A DNA stretch of 64,000 nt from Streptomyces sp. CB02959 (lineage in GTDB: Bacteria > Actinomycetota > Actinomycetes > Streptomycetales > Streptomycetaceae). The position numbers and the translations under genes were made by a program. This document shows positions 51,595 to 60,984 of this stretch, piece after piece. Position 1 is the first letter of the stretch; every line of letters begins with the position of its first letter. The stretch spans positions 62,001-126,000 of the forward strand of contig NZ_NNBP01000016.1 of NCBI RefSeq assembly GCF_002803155.1. Direction: 5' to 3'. Under the pieces are notes generated by a model. The model saw only the letters and a program-made list of their open reading frames with translations, was not told where the DNA came from and did not search any database.

Positions 51595-51931
51595 CGCTCT
51601 CTCCTGCCCCCGGCGGGACGCGCCCGCCGCGCTCCCGCCGCCGTCTTCCGTTCGGTCGTGTTCCGTGCGGATCGCTTTCCGTTCGGTCACGGCGGTGCCC
51701 GTTTCTGCCCGCAGCCAGGTTTATAGCAACAGATCATGCGCCCGTCGCGGCCCGCAGCGGCATCAAATCTGCCCGTTTCCGACCGCATCCGGACGCTGTT
51801 CTCCCGTGCCCCGCTCCCTGGTCGCGCCCGTTCCGGGCCGTGCGCGTGCCCGCGGCGGCCGCCCGCGCTCGCCCGCGTACGCCGGTGACACCCCGGTGGT
51901 GCGGGGTCCGACGGCGCTTAGGCTGGACGAC
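51595..51931. other. Divergent intergenic region
   Basis: 337 nt between the DeoR and STAS genes. An AT-richer stretch near 51718-51740 (TTTATAGCAACAGATCATG) could hold the DeoR promoter or operator. No gene supported. Confidence 0.4.
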
Positions 51932-52342
51932 ATGAGCTCGGAGATGCGGTCGTTGGCGGTCACCGCACTCGTCCAGGAGGACGAGTGCGCGGTGCTGCGG
52001 GTCAGCGGGGAGCTCGACCTCCGCACCGAGCAGGCGTTCCTCGCCGAGGCGCGGTCCATCGTCTCGGCCGGTCACCGCTTCCTCGTACTCGATCTGACCG
52101 CCCTGCGGTTCTGCGACTCCCGGGGCCTGAGCTGCCTGCTCGCCCTGGAGTGGCTCTGCCGCCGCCTGGAGGGCCGGCTCCTGCTGGCGTCCCTGGGCGT
52201 CCGGATGCTCAAACTCCTGGTCGGGACGCAGTCCCTGGGCGTCTTCTCCTGCTACCCGACGGTCGGCCACGCCCTGGCCGCGGTCCCCGTCGCCAGCCGC
52301 CCCACCTGGCCGCCGCCCGCCGACGAGGCCACCGCGGGCTGA
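51932..52342 (+). CDS. STAS anti-sigma factor antagonist
   Basis: 136 aa from ATG 51932. STAS fold: 'CAVLRVSGELDLRTEQAFLA', 'HRFLVLDLTALRFCDSRGLS' with the phosphorylatable Ser in D-S-R-G-L, and 'LGVRMLKLLVGTQSLGVF'. Such SpoIIAA/RsbV-like proteins free a sigma factor by binding its anti-sigma. No anti-sigma gene is adjacent; the GHKL protein at 25393-25839 is the only one in the window. Confidence 0.9.
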   Translation: MSSEMRSLAVTALVQEDECAVLRVSGELDLRTEQAFLAEARSIVSAGHRFLVLDLTALRFCDSRGLSCLLALEWLCRRLEGRLLLASLGVRMLKLLVGTQSLGVFSCYPTVGHALAAVPVASRPTWPPPADEATAG

Positions 52343-52472
52343 CCGCGGCCGGACTCGGCCATGTGGGGGAGGGGTCACGCCTGCGAGCGACGCCCGGCCG
52401 GGCACCCGCCCTGACTCCTGAGTGTGACGTTCCGGCCATCCGGTCGCGGACCCGGCGTCCGGCCGCCGCCGG

Positions 52473-53408
52473 TCACGGTCCCGGGCCCGGCTCCGGCCCC
52501 GCCCCCACCTCCGCACCCGCCCGCAGCGCCGTGATCAGCGCCGCCACCGACGGCCTGGCCCGGGCGGCCCGCCCGACCGCGACCACGACGTGCCGCTCGA
52601 CGGTCTCCCGCAACGGCACCGCCACGATCCCCTCCGACCGCAGCCGCAGCATCAGCCCGGTCAGCGGCGCCACCCCCAGCCCGGCCCCCACCATCGCCAG
52701 CGACGTCGCGGTGTCCGTCACCTCGTGGACCACCCGCGGCTCGCAGCCGGCCCGCCGGCAGGCGGTCCGGATCGCCCGCCCGTAGTACGAGCCGGCCGCC
52801 GGCAGGATCCACTCGTACGCCGCGGCCTCCGCCAGCGACAGCGGCGCCCGCGCCGCCCCGCCGGGCACCCGCCCGGCCGGCACCGCCAGCGCGAACCGCT
52901 CCGAGCGCAGCCGCACCAGCTCCACCGCCCCGTCCCGGTCCAGCGGCGCGTCCGGATAGTCCAGGCCCAGCGCCAGATCCACCCGCCCGGCCAGCACCTC
53001 CGCGTACGCCTGGTCCACGTCCACCTCGCGGCTCACCACCCGCACCCCGGGATGCCGGGCCGCCAGCCGGCGCAGCGCCGGCGGCAGCAACACCGCCGCC
53101 GCGGTCCCGAACACCCCCAGTCGCAGCCGCCCGCCCACCTCCCCGCGGGCCCGCTCCAGGGCCGCCACCGCCTCGGCCTGGGCGCCCAGGATCCGCTCGG
53201 CGTGCACCGCCAGGGTCCGCCCGGCGTCCGTCAGCTCCACCCGGCGCCCGGCCCGCCGGACGAGTTCGGTGCCGGTGGTCCGCTCCAGCGCCGCGATGTG
53301 CTGGGAGACCGCGCCCGGTGTGTAGCCCAGCGCCGCGGCCGCCGCGGTCATGGTGCGGCTCCGGGTCAGCTCCAGCAGCGTCCTGAGCTGCACCCCCGGC
53401 AATTCCAC
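52473..53408 (-). CDS. LysR family regulator of lysine catabolic operon
   Basis: 311 aa, GTG start. HTH at residues 2-60 ('RTLLELTRSRTMTAAAAALG', 'YTPGAVSQHIAALERTTGTE'), then the type 2 periplasmic-binding-like effector domain. Divergent from the FAD oxidase gene with 229 nt between. By position it should activate the pathway; the ligand could be lysine, pipecolate or aminoadipate. Confidence 0.9.
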   Translation of the reverse strand: MELPGVQLRTLLELTRSRTMTAAAAALGYTPGAVSQHIAALERTTGTELVRRAGRRVELTDAGRTLAVHAERILGAQAEAVAALERARGEVGGRLRLGVFGTAAAVLLPPALRRLAARHPGVRVVSREVDVDQAYAEVLAGRVDLALGLDYPDAPLDRDGAVELVRLRSERFALAVPAGRVPGGAARAPLSLAEAAAYEWILPAAGSYYGRAIRTACRRAGCEPRVVHEVTDTATSLAMVGAGLGVAPLTGLMLRLRSEGIVAVPLRETVERHVVVAVGRAARARPSVAALITALRAGAEVGAGPEPGPGP

Positions 53409-53637
53409 GGCGGGACCCTACCCACCGGCCACCGGCACCACCCGCGCCCCGCCAAACCCTCCGGACCTCCACGCCTCCTCACAGATCACCTCCAGTGACT
53501 CTGCATGGACGGACGGCCACCGGCCCGTCACCATCGAAGGGCACCGGCCCCGCCGCCCCGCCTTGCCCGGCCGGCGGCCGGACGGCCCACGCGACGACCC
53601 GACGACCCGATGACGCGACGACGGGAAGGCGGCCCCG

Positions 53638-54843
53638 ATGGCCCACCCCACGGCTCTGGCTCCCCCGGTCCCCGACCCGCAGCCCGCACCGCTCCCCTCC
53701 GCCGCCGACGTCGTGGTCGTCGGCGGCGGGGTGATCGGCGCGAGCATCGCCTTCCACCTGGCCGAGGCGGACGCCGGCCGGGTGCTGCTGCTCGAACGCG
53801 ACCTGCCCGCCTCCGGCTCGTCCGGCAAACCGCTGGGCGGGGTCCGCGCGCAGTTCTCCGACCCGCTCAACATCCGGCTCGGCCTGCGCAGCCTGGACGC
53901 CTGGCGGGACTTCGCCCGCCGCCCCGGCGCCGACATCGGACTGGACACCGTCGGCTACCTCTTCCTCCTCGGCAGCGAAGCCGAACGGGACACCTTCACC
54001 GCGGGCGTCGAGATCCAGAACGCCCACGGCGTACCCAGCCGCATCATCACCCCGCGCGCCGCCCGCGACCTCTGCCCCTACATCGACCCGAGCACCCTCG
54101 TCGCCGCCGCCTTCTCGCCCACCGACGGCTACGCCACGCCCGCGGCCGCCGTCACCGGCTACCTCCGCGCGGCCCGCCGGCTCGGCGCCCTCGTCCGCAC
54201 CCGCTGCCCGGTCACCGCCATCGACACCGCCGACGGCCACCTGACGGCGGTCCGCACCCCGCACGGCACCGTCCGCACCCGCACCGTGATCTGCTGCGCC
54301 GGCGCCTGGTCCGGCGCGGTCGGCGCACTGGCCGGGGTCACCCTCCCGGTCACCCCGCTGCGCCGCCAGATCGCCTTCACCGGGCCGCTGCGCCCCCGGC
54401 CGCCCCGCATCCCCTTCACCCTCGACTACGGCTCCACCCTCTACTTCCACAACGACGGCGCCGACGGCCTGCTCCTGGGCCTCTCCGACCCGGCCCAACA
54501 GCCCGGCTACGACCGGGAGTTCAGCCGCGAATGGCTGACCCCGTTCCGCGCCGCCGCGGCCCGCCGGGCCCCGGAACTCGCCGGCGCGCCGATCACCGGC
54601 GGCTGGGCCGGCCTCTACGAGATGACCCCCGACCGCAACGCCCTCATCGGCGAGGCCCCGCACCCAGGCCGCTTCCTCTACGCCACCGGCTTCTCCGGCC
54701 ACGGCTTCCTCCAGGCGCCCGCCGTCGGCGAGATCGTCCGCGACCTGTACCTGCGCCGCGAACCCTTCCTCGACGTCGGCCCGCTCGCCGCCACCCGCTT
54801 CGACGGCCACCGCGCCACCCGCCCCGAAGCCCACATCATCTGA
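53638..54843 (+). CDS. FAD amino acid oxidase, probable L-pipecolate oxidase
   Basis: 401 aa. DAO family: FAD site 'DVVVVGGGVIGASIAFHLAE', 'GSSGKPLGGVRAQFSDPLNI', 'VICCAGAWSGAVGALAGVTL', 'GGWAGLYEMTPDRNALIGEA', 'FLYATGFSGHGFLQAPAVGE'. The next genes encode aminoadipate-pathway enzymes, and in Pseudomonas an oxidase of this family (AmaA) turns pipecolate into the imine that opens to aminoadipate semialdehyde. That role is inferred from the operon. Confidence 0.85.
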   Translation: MAHPTALAPPVPDPQPAPLPSAADVVVVGGGVIGASIAFHLAEADAGRVLLLERDLPASGSSGKPLGGVRAQFSDPLNIRLGLRSLDAWRDFARRPGADIGLDTVGYLFLLGSEAERDTFTAGVEIQNAHGVPSRIITPRAARDLCPYIDPSTLVAAAFSPTDGYATPAAAVTGYLRAARRLGALVRTRCPVTAIDTADGHLTAVRTPHGTVRTRTVICCAGAWSGAVGALAGVTLPVTPLRRQIAFTGPLRPRPPRIPFTLDYGSTLYFHNDGADGLLLGLSDPAQQPGYDREFSREWLTPFRAAAARRAPELAGAPITGGWAGLYEMTPDRNALIGEAPHPGRFLYATGFSGHGFLQAPAVGEIVRDLYLRREPFLDVGPLAATRFDGHRATRPEAHII

Positions 54844-54871
54844 CCCCGCCCGATCCGGGAGAGGAGACCCC

Positions 54872-56305
54872 ATGGCCCTGATCCCCGCCTGGCGGCTGCG
54901 CGCCGCGTTCGCCCGCCGGCTCTCCGCCATGTACGGCACCGAAGTGCCCGCCTACACCACCCTCCTGGAGGTCACCGGGCAGATCAACGACGAGGTCGCC
55001 GACCACGATCCGCACGCCGGCCGGCTCGGCGGCATCGACCGGGTCACCGCCGAACGCCACGGCGCCATCCGCGTCGGCACCCCCACCGAACTCCGCCAGG
55101 CCGCCCAGGTCTTCGCCGCGCTCGGCATGCACCCGGTCGGCTTCTACGACCTCCGGGACGGCGACATCGGCGCGGTCCCCGTCGTCTCCACCGCCTTCCG
55201 CCCCCTGGACGCCGCCGAACTCGACCGCAACCCCTTCCGGGTCTTCACCTCCCTCCTCACCACCGGCGACCGCCGCTTCTTCGACCCCGACCTGGAATCC
55301 CGCCTGGACGCCTTCCTCGCCCGCCGCCGCCTCTTCCCGCCCGACCTCCTCCACCTCGCCGAACGGGCGGAACGCGAACACGGCCTGGACGAGCCCGCCG
55401 CGGAACGCTTCCTCACCCTCGCCGTCGACGCGTTCACCCTCTCCGCCGAACCCGTCGACCGCGCCTGGTACGCCGAACTGGAACGGATCTCCGCGGTCGC
55501 CGCCGACATCGGCGGGGTCACCACCACCCACGTCAACCACCTCACCCCGCGCGTCCTGGACATCGACGCGCTCTACCGGCGGATGGGGGAGCGCGGCATC
55601 ACCATGATCGACCGCATCCAGGGGCCGCCGCGCTGGGCCGGCCCCGACGTCCTGCTGCGCCAGACCTCCTTCCGCGCGCTGGCCGAACCCCGCACCTTCC
55701 GCGACCCCGACGGCCGGCTCACCCGCGGCGCCCTGCGGGTCCGCTTCGGCGAGGTCGAGGCCCGCGGCATCGCCCTGACCCGCACCGGCCGGGCCCGCTA
55801 CGACACCCTCACGGCCGAGACCGACCGCCGCACCGCCGACCGCCCCGACGCCGACCGCCAAGCCACCGCCCGCACCCTGTGGGAACGCGACTTCCCCCGC
55901 ACCGAGGCCCAACTCGCCGCCGAACGGCTGGCGTTCTTCACCTACCGCCCGGTGGCCGACCGCCCCCGCGACGGCCGCCGCCCGCCCGCCGACCTCGCCG
56001 CCCTGCTCGCCGACGGCTGGCTCACCGCCCACCCCGTCGTCTACGAGGACTTCCTGCCCCGCTCCGCCGCCGGCATCTTCCGCTCCAACCTCACCGGCGA
56101 CGGCACCCGCGACCCGCACCGCGACGGCACCCCCTTCGACGCGCACCGCCTCTCCGAAGCCCTCGGCCGCCCGGTACACGACCCGTTCGCCGGCTACGCC
56201 GCACAACAGGACCACTCCCTGCGCGTGGCCCTGACCGCCCTGCGCGCCGACGCGGCCCGCCAGGCCCTGGACACCCCGCCGCCCACCGCCGCGTCCGACA
56301 ACTAG
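54872..56305 (+). CDS. hglS: 2-oxoadipate dioxygenase/decarboxylase (HglS, DUF1338)
   Basis: 477 aa, 28 nt after the oxidase gene. 'YGTEVPAYTTLLEVTGQIND' and 'GGIDRVTAERHGAIRVGTPT' at the start, 'VTTTHVNHLTPRVLDIDALY' with the metal His, 'DVLLRQTSFRALAEPRTFRD', 'LRVRFGEVEARGIALTRTGR' with the metal Glu, and 'FLPRSAAGIFRSNL' are DUF1338 features. HglS is an Fe(II) enzyme converting 2-oxoadipate to D-2-hydroxyglutarate in lysine breakdown. Confidence 0.9.
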   Translation: MALIPAWRLRAAFARRLSAMYGTEVPAYTTLLEVTGQINDEVADHDPHAGRLGGIDRVTAERHGAIRVGTPTELRQAAQVFAALGMHPVGFYDLRDGDIGAVPVVSTAFRPLDAAELDRNPFRVFTSLLTTGDRRFFDPDLESRLDAFLARRRLFPPDLLHLAERAEREHGLDEPAAERFLTLAVDAFTLSAEPVDRAWYAELERISAVAADIGGVTTTHVNHLTPRVLDIDALYRRMGERGITMIDRIQGPPRWAGPDVLLRQTSFRALAEPRTFRDPDGRLTRGALRVRFGEVEARGIALTRTGRARYDTLTAETDRRTADRPDADRQATARTLWERDFPRTEAQLAAERLAFFTYRPVADRPRDGRRPPADLAALLADGWLTAHPVVYEDFLPRSAAGIFRSNLTGDGTRDPHRDGTPFDAHRLSEALGRPVHDPFAGYAAQQDHSLRVALTALRADAARQALDTPPPTAASDN

Positions 56306-56336
56306 TCACCACCCCTCGCCCGCATAGGAGTCACCG

Positions 56337-57911
56337 ATGACCGTCAGCGCGCATCCCGCCACCCTCGGCCTCCCCGGCACCGACGTCCTGCGGGACCGGG
56401 CCGGCACCGCGCTGCGCCGCTGCGGCGCCGCCGGACTCGACGCGCACCCGGAGCAGGCCCCCGGAACCGGCGCCACGCTCCCCGCCCGCACCCCCCTCAC
56501 CGGCGCCGTCCTCGCCCACCTGCCCGCCACCACCCCCGACCAGGCCGAGGCCGCCCTCGCCGACGCCCACCGCACCTTCCTCACCTGGCGCACCGTCCCC
56601 GCCCCGGTCCGCGGCGCCCTGGTCAAACGGCTCGGCGAACTGCTCACCGCCCACCAGGACGACCTCGCCGACCTGGTCACCCTCGAAGTCGGCAAGATCC
56701 GCTCCGAGGCGCTCGGCGAGGTGCGCGAGATGATCGACATCTGCGACTTCGCGGTCGGCCTCTCCCGACAGCTCTACGGCCGGACCATCGCCGGCGAACG
56801 ACCCGGCCACCGGCTCTCCGAGAGCTGGCACCCGCTCGGCGTCGCCGGGGTGATCTCCGCCTTCAACTTCCCGGTCGCCGTCTGGTCCTGGAACACCGCC
56901 CTCGCCCTGGTCTGCGGCGACCCGGTGGTCTGGAAACCCTCCGAACTCACCCCCCTCACCGCACTCGCCTGCACCGCCCTGCTCGCCCGCGCCGCCGCCG
57001 ACACCGGCGCCCCGCCCGGCGTCCACCATCTGCTGCTCGGCGGACCCGAACACGGCGAACGGCTCGCCGACGACCCCCGGGTGGCCCTGGTCAGCGCGAC
57101 CGGCTCGGTGCGGATGGGCCGCCGGGTGGCGCCGCGGGTCGCCGCCCGGTTCGGCCGCTGCCTGCTGGAACTCGGCGGCAACAACGCCGCCGTCGTCGCC
57201 CCCTCCGCAGACCTCGACCTCACCGTCCGCGGCGTGGTCTTCGCCGCCGCAGGCACCGCGGGCCAGCGCTGCACCACACTGCGCCGGCTGATCGTCCACG
57301 AGGACCTCGCCGACCGCCTCGTCGAGCGCCTCACCCACGCCTACGAGCAACTCCCGCTCGGCAACCCCGACCACCCGGCCACCCTCGTCGGCCCCCTGAT
57401 CAGCACGGCCGCGCACACCACCATGACCGAGGCGCTGGCCGCCGCGCGGCGGGACGGCGGCACCGTGCTCACCGGCGGCGACCGCCGCTTCGCCGCCGAG
57501 GCCCCGGACGCCGCCTACGTCCGGCCCGCCCTCGTCCGGATGCCCGACCAGACCGGCATCGTCCGCACCGAGACCTTCGCCCCGATCCTCTATGTCCTGA
57601 CCTACCGCACCCTCGACCAGGCCATCGCCCTGCAGAACGGCGTCCCGCAGGGCCTGTCCTCCAGCATCTTCACCCGCGACCAGCGGGAAGCCGAACGGTT
57701 CCTGGCCGCCGACGGCTCCGACTGCGGCATCGCCAACGTGAACATCGGCACCTCGGGGGCGGAGATCGGCGGCGCGTTCGGCGGCGAGAAGGACACCGGC
57801 GGCGGCCGGGAGTCCGGCTCCGACGCCTGGCGCTCCTACATGCGCCGGGCCACCAACACCGTCAACTACTCCGCCGACCTCCCGCTCGCCCAGGGCGTCG
57901 ACTTCCTCTGA
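56337..57911 (+). CDS. amaB: Aminoadipate semialdehyde dehydrogenase (antiquitin/AmaB)
   Basis: 524 aa, ATG 56337, 31 nt after hglS. Aldehyde dehydrogenase with Glu278 ('LLELGGNN') and Cys312 ('GTAGQRCTTLRRL'). Antiquitin-specific blocks: 'MIDICDFAVGLSRQLYGRTI', 'FNFPVAVWSWNTALALVCGD', 'GTSGAEIGGAFGGEKDTGGG' and 'YMRRATNTVNYSADLPLAQG'. It oxidises 2-aminoadipate 6-semialdehyde to 2-aminoadipate with NAD(P). Third gene of the operon. Confidence 0.95.
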   Translation: MTVSAHPATLGLPGTDVLRDRAGTALRRCGAAGLDAHPEQAPGTGATLPARTPLTGAVLAHLPATTPDQAEAALADAHRTFLTWRTVPAPVRGALVKRLGELLTAHQDDLADLVTLEVGKIRSEALGEVREMIDICDFAVGLSRQLYGRTIAGERPGHRLSESWHPLGVAGVISAFNFPVAVWSWNTALALVCGDPVVWKPSELTPLTALACTALLARAAADTGAPPGVHHLLLGGPEHGERLADDPRVALVSATGSVRMGRRVAPRVAARFGRCLLELGGNNAAVVAPSADLDLTVRGVVFAAAGTAGQRCTTLRRLIVHEDLADRLVERLTHAYEQLPLGNPDHPATLVGPLISTAAHTTMTEALAAARRDGGTVLTGGDRRFAAEAPDAAYVRPALVRMPDQTGIVRTETFAPILYVLTYRTLDQAIALQNGVPQGLSSSIFTRDQREAERFLAADGSDCGIANVNIGTSGAEIGGAFGGEKDTGGGRESGSDAWRSYMRRATNTVNYSADLPLAQGVDFL

Positions 57912-57924
57912 CCACCGTCCGGTG

Positions 57925-58710
57925 TCAGGGCAGGGCCCGCCCCAGGTCCGCCACCAGCGTCGGCGACGGCCGGGGAATGACCCCGAAGTCCTCGTCGTCC
58001 CCCTCCACCACCAGCCGGTTGATCACGTTCTCCAGCGCGGTCGGCAGCGTCGGCGCCAGCCCGCTGTGCCACTGGACGAGCAGGTTGTGCCGGGCCTCGT
58101 CCGGCAGCAGCTGCTTCTCGTCGAACGCCGCCACCGCCCGGGGCTCCTCGTCGGGCGCGTGCGCGGCCTGCTCGCGCCAGTAGGAGGCATCGCGGAACTC
58201 GCCGTCCCGACGGTGCGCCAGGTACAGGCAGTACGCCGCGGTCCGGCTGCCGGCCCCGGCACCGAAGTGCCACCAGAAGTGCGCGGCCGCGGACCGCCCG
58301 GTGATGTGCAGCAGGCACCCGAAGACCAGCGCCCCCTCCGGGTCGATGTGGTGGTCGTTCACCAGCCGCTCCAGGCTCGCCGCGGCCGCCGCCGCATTGA
58401 CCACCAGCGCGCACGCCAACTGGAGTTCATGGGTGGCCTCGTCCCGCGCGGTGGGATACCCGCTGGGGGCGGCCCGACCGGACGGGACCGGCGGCGGCAC
58501 CACCGTGGGCGGCAGCTCCGCCGTCCGCCCGGCCACCGCGGCGGGCGCCAGACAGCCCAGCCCGTCGAGCGCCCCCGCGTCGTCCAGCGCGCCGAAGTCC
58601 GCCAGTCCGTCGATCCCGGCCACCGCCGCGGCGGCGCTGAGCAGCGTCTCGACGGTCTCCCGCCGTTCGCCGACATCCCGGTACGCCCTGGTCATCTTCC
58701 GTTCCCCCAT
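57925..58710 (-). CDS. Hypothetical protein coupled to ECF sigma factor
   Basis: 261 aa. Mostly helical and soluble, with 'LVNDHHIDPEGALVFGCLLH', 'GRSAAAHFWWHFGAGAGSRT' and 'AAYCLYLAHRRDGEFRDASY' in the middle. No DNA-binding or membrane segment. It starts 39 nt after the ECF sigma stop on the same strand, the place of an anti-sigma factor, but has neither a zinc-binding H-x3-C-x2-C motif nor a membrane helix. Role unknown. Confidence 0.75.
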   Translation of the reverse strand: MGERKMTRAYRDVGERRETVETLLSAAAAVAGIDGLADFGALDDAGALDGLGCLAPAAVAGRTAELPPTVVPPPVPSGRAAPSGYPTARDEATHELQLACALVVNAAAAAASLERLVNDHHIDPEGALVFGCLLHITGRSAAAHFWWHFGAGAGSRTAAYCLYLAHRRDGEFRDASYWREQAAHAPDEEPRAVAAFDEKQLLPDEARHNLLVQWHSGLAPTLPTALENVINRLVVEGDDEDFGVIPRPSPTLVADLGRALP

Positions 58711-58749
58711 GTTCGACTCCCGCTGAACTGTCCGGCCGCGGTGGGCCGA

Positions 58750-59349
58750 CTATCCCTGATCGATGCCGAGTGCGGCGGCCAGCTTCCGCTTGCCCCGGCT
58801 CGCGTACGAACGCACGGTGACCTCGTCCACCCCGAGCAGCGCGGCGATCTCCACGTCGCGGTACCCGATGACATGCCGGAGCACGATCACGTCGCACTGC
58901 CGCTCCGGCAGCCGCGAGATCGCCGCATAGAGCCCCAACTGGCTCTCCAACATGGCGAACTGCTGCTGGCACTCGCGCAGCAGGGCATGGGTGACGACGG
59001 CGAAGGCGGCGGTCTCGGTGAGCGCGGTCGGCTGCCGGCGGTCGTAGAGCCACTCCATGACCCGCTCCTTGAGCACCGCCCAGGCGTACGCCTCCACCGA
59101 CGCCTGGCGCAGCGCGTGCGGCCACACCCGGCCGAGCCGCTCGTAGGCGGCCAGGGTGACCTCGCGGGCGGCGGCCTCGCTGCCGGTGTGCAGATAGGCG
59201 TAGGCCAGCCACCTCCGGGCGTGGGTCGCCAGGAACGCCTGGAAGGTGAGCGTCAACCGGCCGCCCGATTCCTGCGCAACGGCTATCTCCGGCAGGGCAA
59301 CACGGTCCGGCCTCCTGGCCGGCAGAAGTCGGTCCCGGTGTGTGCTCAC
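58750..59349 (-). CDS. ECF-type sigma factor
   Basis: 199 aa from GTG 59349 (GAGGA 8 nt upstream). Region 2 at residues about 35-105 ('TFQAFLATHARRWLAYAYLH', 'TGSEAAAREVTLAAYERLGR') and region 4 at 135-195 ('AISRLPERQCDVIVLRHVIG', 'YRDVEIAALLGVDEVTVRSY'). Region 2 is atypical. Co-transcribed with the gene at 57925. No usual anti-sigma gene. Signal unknown. Confidence 0.85.
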   Translation of the reverse strand: MSTHRDRLLPARRPDRVALPEIAVAQESGGRLTLTFQAFLATHARRWLAYAYLHTGSEAAAREVTLAAYERLGRVWPHALRQASVEAYAWAVLKERVMEWLYDRRQPTALTETAAFAVVTHALLRECQQQFAMLESQLGLYAAISRLPERQCDVIVLRHVIGYRDVEIAALLGVDEVTVRSYASRGKRKLAAALGIDQG

Positions 59350-59712
59350 GCGCCGTCCTCGTTCCGTCGCCGTGCACCGCCGCGGCACCACCGAGGACCG
59401 GGGGCCGCGCCGGGAGAGCGGTTTGCCCTCACCCTCCAATCAACAGGAAACCTCGCTGATTTGTGGCACCGGACGACAAATATTCCTGCGCTCCGTATGC
59501 ACATGACTACTCGTGACCGAGAACGATCAAAACCCGCGCACCGGCGTCCGCGACGCGACCATCGGCACCCCGGCGCGGAATGACCGGCACCCGGCGCACG
59601 GAGCCGCCCCGGCGCATGAACACGCGCGCACCGGGCAGTGCTCTCCGCGACGGCGCGCCCGCTGGGGAGCGGCCGGCCGGAGAAGCATCCGGCGAGGGGG
59701 AGGCAGTACGCG
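59350..59712. other. Divergent promoter region
   Basis: 363 nt between ECF sigma and methyltransferase genes. AT-richer DNA at 59440-59530 (TTTGTGGCACCGGACGACAA and nearby) is the probable promoter zone. No gene supported. Confidence 0.4.
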
Positions 59713-60531
59713 ATGAACGACCACGAGCCCGTGGTGGACCTGCAGTTGGACCGGGCGCACTCGGCCCGCATCTACGACTACCTCCTGGGCGGCAAGACCA
59801 ACTTCCTGGCCGACCGGATGGCCGCCGGCCGCGTCCTGGGCGTCTTCCCCGCCGCCCTGGTGGCCGCCCGGATCAACCGCGAGTTCATGCACCGGGCCAC
59901 CCGGCACCTCGCCGCCGCCGGCCTCCGCCAGTTCCTGGACATCGGCACCGGCATCCCCACCCCGCCCAACCTCCACGAGCTCGCCCAGCGCGCCGCCCCC
60001 GACGCCCGCATCGTCTACACCGACAACGACCCCATCGTCCTCGCCCACGCCGCCGCCCTGCTGCACGGCACCCCCGAGGGCCGCACCGCCTACGTACCGG
60101 CCGACGTCACCGACCCCGGCAGCATCCTGACCGCCCCGCAACTCCGCGCCACCCTCGACCTGACCCGGCCGGTCGCGCTGAGCCTCAACGCCCTGATGCA
60201 CTTCGTCACCGACGACGGCCACGACCGCGCGCACACCGTCGTGGAAACCCTCAAGGCCGCCCTCCCCAGCGGCAGCACGCTGGCGATGACCCACGCCACC
60301 CCGGACTACAGCGCCGAGATGATGAACCGGATCATCGGGATCTACCGCGACGCGGGCACCGAGCTGCAGTTCCGCACCCGCGCCGAGTTCCTCCGCTTCT
60401 TCGACGGCTGGGAACTGCTCGACCCCGGCGTCACCCTCTCCCACCAGTGGCGCCCCGACCGCCCCGAGGACGCCACCCACGTCACCGACGCCGAGGCCGC
60501 CTGCTACGCCGCGGTCGCCCGCAAACCCTGA
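59713..60531 (+). CDS. SAM-dependent methyltransferase, DUF574 family
   Basis: 272 aa from ATG 59713. The DUF574 start 'HSARIYDYLLGGKTNFLADR' and 'FMHRATRHLAAAGLRQFLDI' with SAM loop 'DIGTGIPTPPNLHE', 'IVYTDNDPIVLAHAAALL' are intact; 'ALSLNALMHFVTDD' follows. Streptomyces carry many copies. The methyl acceptor is not known. Confidence 0.9.
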   Translation: MNDHEPVVDLQLDRAHSARIYDYLLGGKTNFLADRMAAGRVLGVFPAALVAARINREFMHRATRHLAAAGLRQFLDIGTGIPTPPNLHELAQRAAPDARIVYTDNDPIVLAHAAALLHGTPEGRTAYVPADVTDPGSILTAPQLRATLDLTRPVALSLNALMHFVTDDGHDRAHTVVETLKAALPSGSTLAMTHATPDYSAEMMNRIIGIYRDAGTELQFRTRAEFLRFFDGWELLDPGVTLSHQWRPDRPEDATHVTDAEAACYAAVARKP

Positions 60532-60570
60532 GCCCGCACCCCGCGGACCGGGCCCCGGAGGGCCGGGCCC

Positions 60571-60984
60571 TCACTCCTTGCGGTACCCGTGCGCCTCCTC
60601 GGCCGCCGCCACCACCGCCGCCAGATCCGCCCCGGCCGACGCGCTGACCACGGCGGCCACCGCACCCTCGACGAAGGGCGCGTCCACCAGCCGGGCGTCC
60701 GCCGGGAGTTCGTCGCCCTCCGCGACCATCGCCTTCACCGTCAGCACCGCGCTGCCGAGGTCCACCAGCAGCGCCACCCCGGCGCCGCGGTCCACCTGCC
60801 GCGCCGCCGCCGCGATCAGCTCGGAGCTCGTCCCCAGCCCGCCGTCCGGCGTCCCGCCGGCCGCGGCCACCGGCACCTTCGCGCCCTGGCCGGCCAGCCC
60901 CACCGTCAGCTCCGCGACCGCCTCCGCGACCGCCTTGCTGTGCGACACCAGCACCACGCCCACCAGGGCGTCCGCGCCGCTCAT
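60571..60984 (-). CDS. dhaM: DhaM, PTS-type dihydroxyacetone kinase phosphotransfer subunit
   Basis: 137 aa from ATG 60984, overlapping the dhaL stop by 4 nt. EIIA-man fold with active His in 'VLVSHSKAVAEAVAEL' and 'GVALLVDLGSAVLTVKAM'. It passes phosphate from HPr to ADP bound on DhaL. Only the EIIA domain is present; the HPr and enzyme I domains found in E. coli DhaM are missing, so the general PTS must supply phosphate. Confidence 0.95.
   Translation of the reverse strand: MSGADALVGVVLVSHSKAVAEAVAELTVGLAGQGAKVPVAAAGGTPDGGLGTSSELIAAAARQVDRGAGVALLVDLGSAVLTVKAMVAEGDELPADARLVDAPFVEGAVAAVVSASAGADLAAVVAAAEEAHGYRKE

Noticed and set aside
54836..56215. 459-codon leftward frame opposite hglS
   Set aside because: Low-complexity Gly/Val/Glu sequence mirroring the coding strand; no ribosome site.
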